From NCBI GenBank assembly GCA_002705465.1, contig PAGS01000039.1, positions 2,175-21,067 of the forward strand: a stretch of DNA of 18,893 bases, in the 5' to 3' direction. Below are positions 1 through 6,540 of this stretch, piece after piece. The translations under genes were made by a program, and so were the position numbers. This stretch comes from Halieaceae bacterium. GTDB lineage: Bacteria; Pseudomonadota; Gammaproteobacteria; Pseudomonadales; Halieaceae. The first letter of the stretch is position 1, and each line of letters starts with the position of its first letter. Under the pieces are notes generated by a model that worked only from the letters and a program-made list of their open reading frames with translations, ran no database searches and had not been told where the DNA came from.

Positions 1-72
1 TGGCTGCACGTTATTAAACGCCAGATACGTCCAGGGCGAGGAGAGGTCATAAAAGAACTGAAGGTTTGCCAC
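1..72 (-). CDS. DsbA-fold / 2-hydroxychromene-2-carboxylate isomerase-type protein, N-terminal 24 residues only (runs off left edge)
   Basis: Only the first 24 codons lie in the window. The reading starts at a GTG (72-70) and contains FFYDLSSPWTYLAF. This is the first beta-strand and helix start of the thioredoxin-like DsbA superfamily as found in HCCA isomerases and FrnE-like proteins, which usually begin with a pattern like F-x-F-D-x-S-S-P-x-x-Y-L. As in HCCA isomerases, a Ser stands where thiol-redox DsbA proteins have CxxC, so an isomerase or glutathione-transferase-like role is more likely than disulfide exchange. The start is fixed by an AGGAG (complement of 81-85) 8 bases upstream. The substrate cannot be told from this fragment. 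The fold call is fairly firm; the rest of the gene is outside the window. Confidence 0.72.
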   Translation of the reverse strand, partial: MANLQFFYDLSSPWTYLAFNNVQP

Positions 73-80
73 GCTTTGCG

Positions 81-85
81 CTCCT
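81..85 (-). promoter_or_regulatory. Ribosome binding site of the left-edge isomerase-type gene
   Basis: AGGAG on the minus strand, 8 bases before the GTG at 72. It decides the start of an otherwise very short visible coding segment. Confidence 0.65.
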
Positions 86-186
86 GATTCCAGAGCGCCT
101 CATGCTGTGACTTTCCATCGACTCATGCAAGCGTGGAATGCTGATTAACCGGCCACACGTCTGCTTAAGTCGAGGCGTGCGGTGTA

Positions 187-321
187 TTAACCCGTCGAGG
201 CGTCTGCCGTCTCGGTGTAGCCCGCCATCATGGGATCGTTTGGGCCGGGTTCCATCAGCATCGCCGACGTAATCAGTGCGATTGAGGCGATAGCCCAAAA
301 GATGTTGGATTTCAGATCCAC
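187..321 (-). CDS. Very small single-pass membrane protein (44 aa), function unknown
   Basis: A 44-codon gene starting at GTG (321-319). A perfect AGGAGG Shine-Dalgarno lies 5 bases before that codon, so I prefer it to the ATG 72 bases further upstream, whose frame has no well-spaced ribosome site and gives a Cys/His/Arg-rich extension of low plausibility. The product begins MDLKSN, has one hydrophobic segment at about residues 7-23 (IFWAIASIALITSAMLM), then a short acidic/polar tail containing EPGPNDP. One lysine precedes the membrane segment. I do not recognise the family. It lies 114 bases upstream of the left-edge isomerase-type gene on the same strand and could share its transcript. The leader contains a duplicated 13-base block with the same ribosome-binding core. 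Confidence 0.6.
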   Translation of the reverse strand: MDLKSNIFWAIASIALITSAMLMEPGPNDPMMAGYTETADASTG

Positions 322-322
322 A

Positions 323-372
323 GTGACCTCCTGTCTGGTGCCTGTTTGGCAGATGTGGTGTGACCTCCTGTC
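323..372 (-). repeat. 13-bp direct repeat carrying a duplicated Shine-Dalgarno
   Basis: GACAGGAGGTCAC (minus strand) occurs at 372-360 and again at 335-323, 37 bases apart, in the leader of the 44-aa gene. Only the downstream copy sits at a normal distance from a start codon (GTG at 321). The upstream copy has no start codon within 12 bases. Confidence 0.8.
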
Positions 373-511
373 GCAGACGCACGCTAGCGCCATCTCCTGG
401 TCGGCTCAAGGGAAACAATAACAAACCGCTGGGCCGGTTTCTGTGCGTGGGCAAGACGCCGATCAGAGATTCAAGGTGAAGATGTGCCGCTCTGATTGGG
501 TAATAAAAGCG

Positions 512-540
512 TTTACAGCTTTGGGAAAATCACCTATTTT
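512..540 (+). promoter_or_regulatory. Sigma-70-type promoter of the double zinc-finger gene
   Basis: TTTACA at 512-517 and TATTTT at 535-540 are separated by exactly 17 bases. Transcription would begin near 547, giving a leader of about 38 bases before the ATG at 585. The surrounding DNA is locally AT-rich, which fits a promoter. Confidence 0.6.
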
Positions 541-584
541 CGGCATTTGCAACGTTTTTATGATCTATTAGTGGGCGACTAGAT

Positions 585-1040
585 ATGTCTGACAGTCGAA
601 CCTGTGTGAGACACGGATGCAGGAAACCGGCATTACGCCGCTTCTGCAGCGATGGCTGTCGCATCGCCCATCACAACGCGCGGCGCCAACCCACTCCCAA
701 GGTCAGGATCACCTGTCAGGGGTGCGGTTCCGTTTTTCAGGGCCGGCCCGACCAGAAGACCTGCGGCGCAACCTGTCGTTCCCGGCTTTTCCGGGCCAAA
801 CATCTCGCATTAGCGAGCCAGTCACCCGAACCGGCTGATGCAACCGTCGATTGGAATATCTCGACGCCGTTTTCACCAGCGGAATTGCGTCAGAAGGTAC
901 AGACGCAGCAACTTGAATCCGGTGTGGAGTACAGCTGGCTCCCCACTTCGCCTAAGCGCATTCGGGTGAAAAAGCCCCGCCAGCATGACGATCAGTTGAA
1001 TTTCGATTTCGAGCCCGGTGGTTCGCTACCAGAGCAGTGA
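585..1040 (+). CDS. Protein with two tandem four-cysteine zinc-binding modules (151 aa), possibly nucleic-acid binding
   Basis: Two similar cysteine modules lie in the first half. The first is C7-x4-C12-x8-C21-x3-C25, followed by a basic helix (RIAHHNARR). The second is C44-x2-C47-x12-C60-x3-C64, followed by RSRLFRAK. Each has the knuckle-then-basic-helix layout of small treble-clef zinc fingers (the FCSDxCR type), so DNA or RNA binding is a reasonable inference. The C-terminal half is polar, with a basic patch (SPKRIRVKKPRQ) and an acidic tail (NFDFEPGG), and has no recognisable catalytic motif. The ATG at 585 has only a weak GTGGG-like ribosome site but follows a well-placed promoter. The gene is transcribed alone, divergent from the 44-aa gene and convergent with the dehydrogenase. 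No specific family name can be given. Confidence 0.72.
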   Translation: MSDSRTCVRHGCRKPALRRFCSDGCRIAHHNARRQPTPKVRITCQGCGSVFQGRPDQKTCGATCRSRLFRAKHLALASQSPEPADATVDWNISTPFSPAELRQKVQTQQLESGVEYSWLPTSPKRIRVKKPRQHDDQLNFDFEPGGSLPEQ

Positions 1041-1100
1041 GCTGTCAGTGGCGAAAGGCCGCGAAGCTGCGATCATCATCAAGCCAGAGCCCGTGGTTGT

Positions 1101-1862
1101 TCAGAGAAACCACGAACCACCGTCAACCATATGGGTTTGTCCCGTCACGAAGCGGCTGGCATCGGATGCCAGATAGATAATGGTCCCCGTGAGATCGGCG
1201 GTCTCCAGATTACGGGGGATCAACTGGTTCGTAGCGATCACTGCCTTGGCTTTTTCGAACTTTTCGCCGAAGAACTCCGCGGTGCCTTCGGTCATCACAG
1301 CGGAGGGTGCGACGGCGTTGACTCGAATGTGATCCGGACCCAGCTCGCGCGCCATACCCCGGGTCATACCGATCACCGCCGCTTTTGAGGCGACATAATC
1401 CAGCCCATAGGGCAAGCCGAAAACCGCGGCGAGGGAGGCAATATTGATAATAGAGCCGCCGTCGCCGCTCTCCCGCATGCAGCCCACCACCGCACGGGTG
1501 GTAAGCCAGGTACCTTTGATGTTGACCTGCATCACCTGATCCCACTGGTGCTCATCGAGATTCTCAAACCGGGCACCTCGCAAGCCCGCGTAAAGCGCCG
1601 CATTGTTGATCAGAATGTCAATCCGTCCGAACGTCTGGGCAGCGAGAGCGGCCATGGCCGCGCAGCTGTCGCTATCTGATACATCCAGCACGCTTGCAAC
1701 CACTCGCCCACCTGCAGCCTCGATGGGGGCAACGGTTTCAGCACAGTCATTGATGTCCGCAACCACTACAGCGGCGCCTTCTGAGGCCAACGCCTCGGCA
1801 TACGCCCGGCCCAGTCCGCGCGCAGCGCCCGTGACAATCGCCACTTTGCCCTCTAATTGCAT
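1101..1862 (-). CDS. Short-chain dehydrogenase/reductase (SDR, classical, NAD-type), 253 aa
   Basis: Classical SDR of normal length (about 250 aa). The cofactor motif TGAARGLG is at residues 11-18, D36 closes the second strand (favouring NAD over NADP), the structural NNA motif is at 86-88, and the catalytic tetrad is N114, S143, Y156 and K160 (YVASK). The C-terminus ends in the common GQTHMVDGGSWFL pattern. It would oxidise an alcohol or reduce a ketone; the substrate is unknown. The ATG at 1862 has GAGGA upstream and overlaps the last 10 bases of the preceding amidohydrolase gene, so translation is probably coupled and the enzyme should act on a product of the two hydrolases. It is the last gene of the trio. 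A 7-bp hairpin spans its stop codon but lacks a T run, so I do not call a terminator. Confidence 0.93.
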   Translation of the reverse strand: MQLEGKVAIVTGAARGLGRAYAEALASEGAAVVVADINDCAETVAPIEAAGGRVVASVLDVSDSDSCAAMAALAAQTFGRIDILINNAALYAGLRGARFENLDEHQWDQVMQVNIKGTWLTTRAVVGCMRESGDGGSIINIASLAAVFGLPYGLDYVASKAAVIGMTRGMARELGPDHIRVNAVAPSAVMTEGTAEFFGEKFEKAKAVIATNQLIPRNLETADLTGTIIYLASDASRFVTGQTHMVDGGSWFL

Positions 1863-3172
1863 CGTGATTCCTCGAGGAGTCCGCCCAATTGTTCCGCGCT
1901 TTTCTGATGGGGCGAGCAGGGGTCCAGTAAGCCCGAAAAGATTTGCCCGTCTTTCATCACTGCAAGAATGGTGTCGGCAGTTTGCAGCACTTTGATGTCT
2001 TCAAGCGGGTTTCCTTTTCCGATCACTAGATCGGCGAGGCTGCCCGGCTCCAGAGTCCCGAGGCCTCCCTCGGGCATGAAAGCCTCACCGCCATGTTTGG
2101 TGGCTGCTTGGAGCGCCTCGCCCGTTGAGAAGCCAAAATATTCCGTGAAGTACTCGAGCTCTTTGGCATAGGTACCGTGGGGGGTGATGTTGAGCCCATA
2201 ATCACCACCCACCAAGACTCTGACGCCCGCGTCGCGCAGTCGTTTTACCGATTCTTGTGTGGCCGCAAGCTCCGCGGCGTAGCCCTCGTGTTCCCGGCCG
2301 CCGGTCTCGAAACCAAAGCTCTGGTAATTTTCCAGAAAGGTAATCTCCCAGGCGACGGCAGGCCCGACGAAAACCGAGTCACGATGCGCTTCCAGTAGTT
2401 CAAGCGCCTCGTCATCCAAATAGTTTGCGTGCCCGATGAAGTCCACACCAGCACGCACTGCCTGTTTCACTGCAGCTGCAGACCGCGCATGGGAGGCGAC
2501 TCGCATACCGCGGTGGTGCGCCTCGGTCACCAACACCTCGAGTTCTTCATCAGTAAATCCAAGCACGCCGGGTTTAATCCCGCCGCCTGAGGAGAGTAAC
2601 TCGCCGTCAATCATGACCTTGACGACGTCCACGCCGTTTTTAGAGAGCGTGCGCACTGCTTTGCGGACTTCCCAGGGGCCGTCGGTAATCATGCCCAATC
2701 CATCAATTTTCAATTGCGCATAGTCAGGGTGCAGATCGGCATTGCTACCCGTCGAGCCAATGTCCCGCCCCCCGGCGAGTAATCGGGGCCCCAAAACCTC
2801 GCCAGATTCGATGCCACGCTTGAGAAAGGCATCGACTCGATGCACCGAACCAAAACTGATGGCCGAGGTGAATCCAGAGCCCAACATGACGCGAGCGTTG
2901 TGGATGGTTTTAATCATCACCTCCTCTACGGGAGATTTGTCGAGCTCCAGTGGGCCGTTATTGGTGTAGGAGAGGTGCGCATGTGACTCCACCATACCTG
3001 GCATCACGAAGTGACCCCGGCCGTCGATCACCCGCGTCTGCGGCTCCAGCGCCGGGGTCGCCGCAGAGGGGCCTGCGTAGTGAACGGCATTGCCCTTGAC
3101 GATGACCGTGGCGTCGTTGCAAAAATAATCGGCGTGGCCGTTAAATAACTTTACGTTTTGCAGTGCTATCAC
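1853..3172 (-). CDS. Metal-dependent amidohydrolase (imidazolonepropionase/prolidase-like), 439 aa
   Basis: Amidohydrolase-superfamily enzyme with a composite N-terminal beta domain followed by a TIM barrel. The visible metal site is complete: H64 and H66 (SHAHL after the PGMVE turn), a probable carbamylated lysine K185 (VVKVMIDG), H228 (ASHAR), H248 (IGHAN) and D324 (GGDYG). The C-terminal GLGTLEPGSLADLVI motif returns to the beta domain, as in imidazolonepropionases and Xaa-Pro dipeptidase-like members. No signal peptide is seen, so it acts in the cytoplasm on a cyclic amide, ester or peptide-like bond; the substrate is not predictable. It starts at GTG 3172, inside the GTGA overlap with the stop of the upstream ACMSD-type gene, and its own end overlaps the dehydrogenase start by 10 bases. 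All three genes therefore look translationally coupled. Confidence 0.9.
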   Translation of the reverse strand: MIALQNVKLFNGHADYFCNDATVIVKGNAVHYAGPSAATPALEPQTRVIDGRGHFVMPGMVESHAHLSYTNNGPLELDKSPVEEVMIKTIHNARVMLGSGFTSAISFGSVHRVDAFLKRGIESGEVLGPRLLAGGRDIGSTGSNADLHPDYAQLKIDGLGMITDGPWEVRKAVRTLSKNGVDVVKVMIDGELLSSGGGIKPGVLGFTDEELEVLVTEAHHRGMRVASHARSAAAVKQAVRAGVDFIGHANYLDDEALELLEAHRDSVFVGPAVAWEITFLENYQSFGFETGGREHEGYAAELAATQESVKRLRDAGVRVLVGGDYGLNITPHGTYAKELEYFTEYFGFSTGEALQAATKHGGEAFMPEGGLGTLEPGSLADLVIGKGNPLEDIKVLQTADTILAVMKDGQIFSGLLDPCSPHQKSAEQLGGLLEESRCN

Positions 3173-4146
3173 GCTAACCTCAGCAGTGTTTCGGCATTGT
3201 GGGAAAGCCGCTCGGCGTCGGGGGGGAGCGCATCAGGCGTATCAAAGCCACCCAGATTCGTGCCCAATACCAACCGGTCTGGATGTGCGCAGTGACGCAA
3301 CGCCTCACCGGCAACGGCTCCTTTGACATGGGTATCAAACCATAATTTTTTCAGCTCATGCAGGAATCCATTTTGTCTCACACCCTCGGAGACCCCAGGG
3401 TCGATGCGGGCTAGCTGATCCATTTTTTCAGCGAGAAAAGCGACGGTGCCGCCGCCGTGTGACACACAGATATCGAGCCTTGGGTGACGGTCAAGGACGC
3501 CCCCAAGGAGCACATGAGCGACGGCCAGCGTTTCCTCCTGCGCGTAACCCAGACTGAGCGACAGATGATGCTTATCGAGTCTGGGGTCGGGTAATTCCCC
3601 CGCGCCGTCAGTGGAGCTGGCATGGATGAATAACGGGACATCCAACGCGACTAACTTCGCGTAGAGGGGGTCCAGTGATTGACAGGCCAAGCTCTGGGGT
3701 AAATCCGTCCCGACCATCGCGCCTTTTAGGCCTAACGTGCCGATAGCGTGATCCAGCTCATCGCAGGCTGCAGGTATATCCTGCAGAGGTAGCGCGGCCA
3801 GCCCAATGAAGCGGTCTGGGCGGAGCGCGACGAAGTCAGCCATCAATTGGTTGTGCGCGTGGCAGAAGGTGGCCGCGGTCGTTGCGTCGATACCGTGAAA
3901 GAATGTCAGTGGATTGGGAGAGAGCACTTGTCGCTCGATCCCCAGTCGATCGAGCTGTTCCAGTCGTAGCTCGTGGTCAGTAAACACCGAGTTTTCGTAG
4001 GAGATCGGCTTCATCGTGTAGTTACCGATCCGAAAGAAGGGTTCGCCCTCTGGATTGACGCCCGCCTCGGGCCCATAGCGGCCGGCGGTGCTATTAAGCG
4101 CCATAAACACGAGGTGGGCATGCACATCGATCACACCGATTGTCAT
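3169..4146 (-). CDS. ACMSD-family amidohydrolase/decarboxylase (Amidohydro_2), 325 aa
   Basis: A TIM-barrel member of the amidohydrolase-2 group that contains aminocarboxymuconate-semialdehyde decarboxylase, gamma-resorcylate decarboxylase and oxalomesaconate hydratase. H9 and H11 form the N-terminal HxH (DVHAHL), H175 is in LFIHAS and H230 in VSHGGG. At the position of the usual metal-ligand Asp the sequence reads LGTNLGG, giving N297. This may be a subfamily trait or may alter metal binding. The likely chemistry is non-oxidative decarboxylation or hydration/hydrolysis of a dicarboxylic or aromatic-derived intermediate. The frame stays open far upstream, into the coding region of the divergent PLP enzyme, so I start at ATG 4146, directly before IGVIDVHAH; the ribosome site there is weak. 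It is the first gene of the trio and overlaps the next one by 4 bases. Confidence 0.87.
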   Translation of the reverse strand: MTIGVIDVHAHLVFMALNSTAGRYGPEAGVNPEGEPFFRIGNYTMKPISYENSVFTDHELRLEQLDRLGIERQVLSPNPLTFFHGIDATTAATFCHAHNQLMADFVALRPDRFIGLAALPLQDIPAACDELDHAIGTLGLKGAMVGTDLPQSLACQSLDPLYAKLVALDVPLFIHASSTDGAGELPDPRLDKHHLSLSLGYAQEETLAVAHVLLGGVLDRHPRLDICVSHGGGTVAFLAEKMDQLARIDPGVSEGVRQNGFLHELKKLWFDTHVKGAVAGEALRHCAHPDRLVLGTNLGGFDTPDALPPDAERLSHNAETLLRLA

Positions 4147-4302
4147 GCAGGCCCGACTGGCAAAGACCTGTTCATAGATGCACCTTAGCAGTGCTGCACC
4201 GCGTCGCAACAGTCTCTTCGGTACCCAGCCGCACGGTTTACCTTCACGAGACGCCACATTACCCTGCAGGACATTCAGAAAAACTGCCGAGTGATACAGC
4301 GC

Positions 4303-5553
4303 ATGAGTGAGACGACCAACTTGCCAATCGATAAGGTGCGAGCGAATTTTCCTTCGCTCTCGACCACCGATGAGGGTCAACGTCGCATTTATTTTGACAA
4401 TGCTGCAGGCACCCAGGTGCCCAAGCAGACGATCGACCGAATCGTCGACTTCTTTCACCGATTCAACAGCAATACGGGCGTCTTTAATCCGACATCCGTT
4501 GAGGTTGATGCGTTGTATGCCGATGCCACCAAGGCCATGGCAGATTTTCTGGGCACGGATGACCCCGGCGAGGTCTTGATCGGCGCCAACATGACCACGC
4601 TGACCTATCAGCTGTCGCGCAGCCTGGCGCACCGGTTTGAACCCGGCGACGAGATCATCATCTCCAGGATGGAACACGAGGGTAACGTCACGCCCTGGTT
4701 GCAGATGGCTGAGGACAACGGCCTCACAGTGAAGTGGCTGGAATTTGATCGCGACAGCTGGCGGGTCGAGCCGGCACTGCTGGAGCCGCTATTAAATGAT
4801 CGCACTCGACTGCTCGCGTTGAACTACGCCAGTAATCTCACGGGTGGTGTCAACGACGTAAAGACCCTCACTGGGATGGCGCAGGCAGCAGGGGCTATCG
4901 TCTACGTTGATGCCGTGCAGTTCGCTTCGCACCGATTGATTGACGTGGTGGATCTTGGCTGTGACTTTCTGGCTTGCTCGCCCTATAAATTTTACGGGCC
5001 TCATATCGGCGTTGTGTTTGGCAAACGCGCGATACTCGAAGCACTGCACGCCTACAAGCTCCGCTGCGCGACGGACGAATTGCCGTTGCGTTTCAGTCTG
5101 GGAACACCGGCTTTCGAGCTGATAGCGGGTCTGATGGGAACGCTCGAGTACTTTCAGTGGGTGGCTGCAGAAGTCGGCATCAGCGGTGATCGCCGGCAAC
5201 AGTTTGAGGGCGCCTATGCCGCGATGGGCGCTCACGAGGATGCCTTGTCTGAGCGATTACTGGCAGGCTTGCTGGCCATGCCGGGGCTGTCACTGCAAGG
5301 CGCCCGCACTCTGAAAGACCGGGTGGCGACGTTCTCCTTCACCCATGATCGACACCCCGCCAGTGAGATTGCGCAGCAGCTCTCCGCTGAGGGGGTCTAC
5401 TGTCACTGGGGTGATAATTACGCCTTTGAGGTAGCGCGAGCACTCGCACTGGATCCACATGAGGGCGTATTGCGCCTGGGCTTGGGCCACTACAACACGC
5501 TGAGAGAGGTTGACGAGGCGCTGGCGAGCATTGAGCAGGTGCTAGCAGGGTAA
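4303..5553 (+). CDS. Class V aminotransferase-fold PLP enzyme, cysteine desulfurase-like (416 aa)
   Basis: Fold type I PLP enzyme resembling the 'cysteine desulfurase-like, VC1184 type' group. Seen are the N-terminal YFDNAAGTQVP motif, H125 in RMEHEGN (stacks on PLP), D203 and Q206 in VDAVQ, and the PLP lysine K229 in CSPYKFYGPHIG. The C-terminal loop that holds the sulfur-accepting Cys in SufS-type enzymes reads VYCHWGDNYA, without a Cys at the usual place, so true cysteine desulfuration is doubtful; a beta-lyase or amino-group chemistry is possible. The start is ATG 4303 (weak GAG upstream); a GTG four codons earlier is an alternative. It is divergent from the amidohydrolase trio with about 156 bases between them, so it may be co-regulated and act on an amino-containing intermediate of the same pathway. 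That link is inference. Confidence 0.86.
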   Translation: MSETTNLPIDKVRANFPSLSTTDEGQRRIYFDNAAGTQVPKQTIDRIVDFFHRFNSNTGVFNPTSVEVDALYADATKAMADFLGTDDPGEVLIGANMTTLTYQLSRSLAHRFEPGDEIIISRMEHEGNVTPWLQMAEDNGLTVKWLEFDRDSWRVEPALLEPLLNDRTRLLALNYASNLTGGVNDVKTLTGMAQAAGAIVYVDAVQFASHRLIDVVDLGCDFLACSPYKFYGPHIGVVFGKRAILEALHAYKLRCATDELPLRFSLGTPAFELIAGLMGTLEYFQWVAAEVGISGDRRQQFEGAYAAMGAHEDALSERLLAGLLAMPGLSLQGARTLKDRVATFSFTHDRHPASEIAQQLSAEGVYCHWGDNYAFEVARALALDPHEGVLRLGLGHYNTLREVDEALASIEQVLAG

Positions 5554-5681
5554 AGCGCCGCTTGAGCCGCGGCAGGGTTAGCGTCGTTGAGCGCAAATGT
5601 CCCGCGAGCTGGGTTGGGGCATGCTTTGCCGCCGGCGCGACGCCCAACGCAGAATGACTGACCGCGAGCGCGGATGAAGAC

Positions 5682-6533
5682 TCAGTCAGTAACGCTTGCG
5701 GCAACTGACCAGATCGCTTCCACCCACTCTCTGATTTGCAGGCCTTCCAGCCAGCGGTCGGACAGCTCGCGTTGATCTGGTCCGGTAATGGCGTAAGCAG
5801 GTGGCCCCAGCTCTACCAGAAAGTTGAGCGTGGCGTCTGCGTGCTGGCGACGGGCCCAGCCCTCGATACCCTGCGCCCACCACTGTCGATACTGCATGAC
5901 CCAGTCGCGATGCTGCGGGAAGTCGAGCGCGATTTGGATCTGCTGATTACTCGAGATCCTGCCCTGAAATGAATCCGAGCGGTCGAGGATAGTGGCGAAG
6001 TAACCTTGGTCGGTTTCCCCCAGCGGCAGTTGCAGTTCACGGTCGACGACAAAGTGCGACAGGTCTGCGCACAGCCGCAATTCCGGGACCAGCTCCAGCA
6101 CCTCCAAGGTGTAGAAGAGATCGTTCAGGGTGCCATTGCGATGGGTCTCCAGTAACAAGGGGAAGTCATAAGCACGTGCTATCGAAAGCCAGGTGCTGAC
6201 CACCGGTACCGCCTCCTCGGCAGTCAAAGGCATGACCCCGCCAATCACATTGACCTGCGTGGCGTTCATCTCCGCCGCCATGTCCAGCAGGGGTTCCAGT
6301 GATGCGACGTCATGAGGGAAGGCATTCACCATGCATTTCAATCCATGCTGCTCGAAGGCGGGTTTCAGCCTTAGGCAATCGTCGATTTCAGACACATTGG
6401 GATCAACACAAGCCCCCGCGTAACGGGCCTGAGCGATTTGAGCCAAGTGGGTTTCCACGGGGTCCTCGGCGTGCCCGGGAATCCGCTGTTCCATCGCCCA
6501 CAACGATTGGTAGATATCCAGCGTCAGGGTCAT
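5682..6533 (-). CDS. Xylose isomerase-like TIM-barrel protein (AP_endonuc_2 / sugar phosphate isomerase-epimerase type), 283 aa
   Basis: A cytoplasmic TIM-barrel protein of the xylose isomerase-like superfamily. Metal-site candidates occur in the usual order: E129 and H131 (LLLETHRNG), D157 and H160 (CADLSH), H-poor strand GRISSNQQ near 191-198, and E241 (LVELGPP). The length is typical. Members isomerise or epimerise sugars, inosose-type cyclitols or hydroxypyruvate-like acids, and the exact substrate cannot be read from the sequence. The ATG at 6533 lies 7 bases after the stop of the upstream desaturase-type gene, so the two are almost certainly co-transcribed and perhaps translationally coupled. 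That is an odd pairing of a membrane oxygenase with an isomerase. Downstream there are 128 bases before the convergent PLP gene, with small GC-rich inverted repeats but no convincing terminator. Confidence 0.82.
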   Translation of the reverse strand: MTLTLDIYQSLWAMEQRIPGHAEDPVETHLAQIAQARYAGACVDPNVSEIDDCLRLKPAFEQHGLKCMVNAFPHDVASLEPLLDMAAEMNATQVNVIGGVMPLTAEEAVPVVSTWLSIARAYDFPLLLETHRNGTLNDLFYTLEVLELVPELRLCADLSHFVVDRELQLPLGETDQGYFATILDRSDSFQGRISSNQQIQIALDFPQHRDWVMQYRQWWAQGIEGWARRQHADATLNFLVELGPPAYAITGPDQRELSDRWLEGLQIREWVEAIWSVAASVTD

Positions 6534-6540
6534 CAGCGCA

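Noticed and set aside
1..87. Plus-strand open frame at the left edge that could be the tail of an upstream gene.
   Set aside because: The minus-strand frame in the same place gives a recognisable protein start with a ribosome site; the plus-strand reading shows nothing recognisable.
423..440. Hairpin AAACCG-CTGGGC-CGGTTT in the divergent gap near the left end.
   Set aside because: Short stem without a T tract and not aligned with any promoter or start codon; probably chance.
47..454. 135-codon minus-strand frame over the left end.
   Set aside because: Arg/His/Pro-rich with no motif; it covers two short genes in other frames that have good ribosome sites.
1092..1114. Hairpin CGTGGTT / AACCACG spanning the dehydrogenase stop codon as a possible terminator.
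   Set aside because: The 7-bp stem has a 9-base loop but no T run on either strand, and it includes coding bases.
4147..4677. Long minus-strand extension of the ACMSD-type gene (502-codon frame) reaching into the PLP enzyme gene.
   Set aside because: Its translation has no family features, it overlaps a well-supported plus-strand gene by over 370 bases, and the family's conserved start (DVHAH) sits directly after the ATG at 4146.
5554..5681. Convergent gap between the PLP and TIM-barrel genes as a terminator region.
   Set aside because: Only short GC-rich inverted repeats such as CCGCG-AG-CGCGG are seen, with no T runs, so no terminator can be called.
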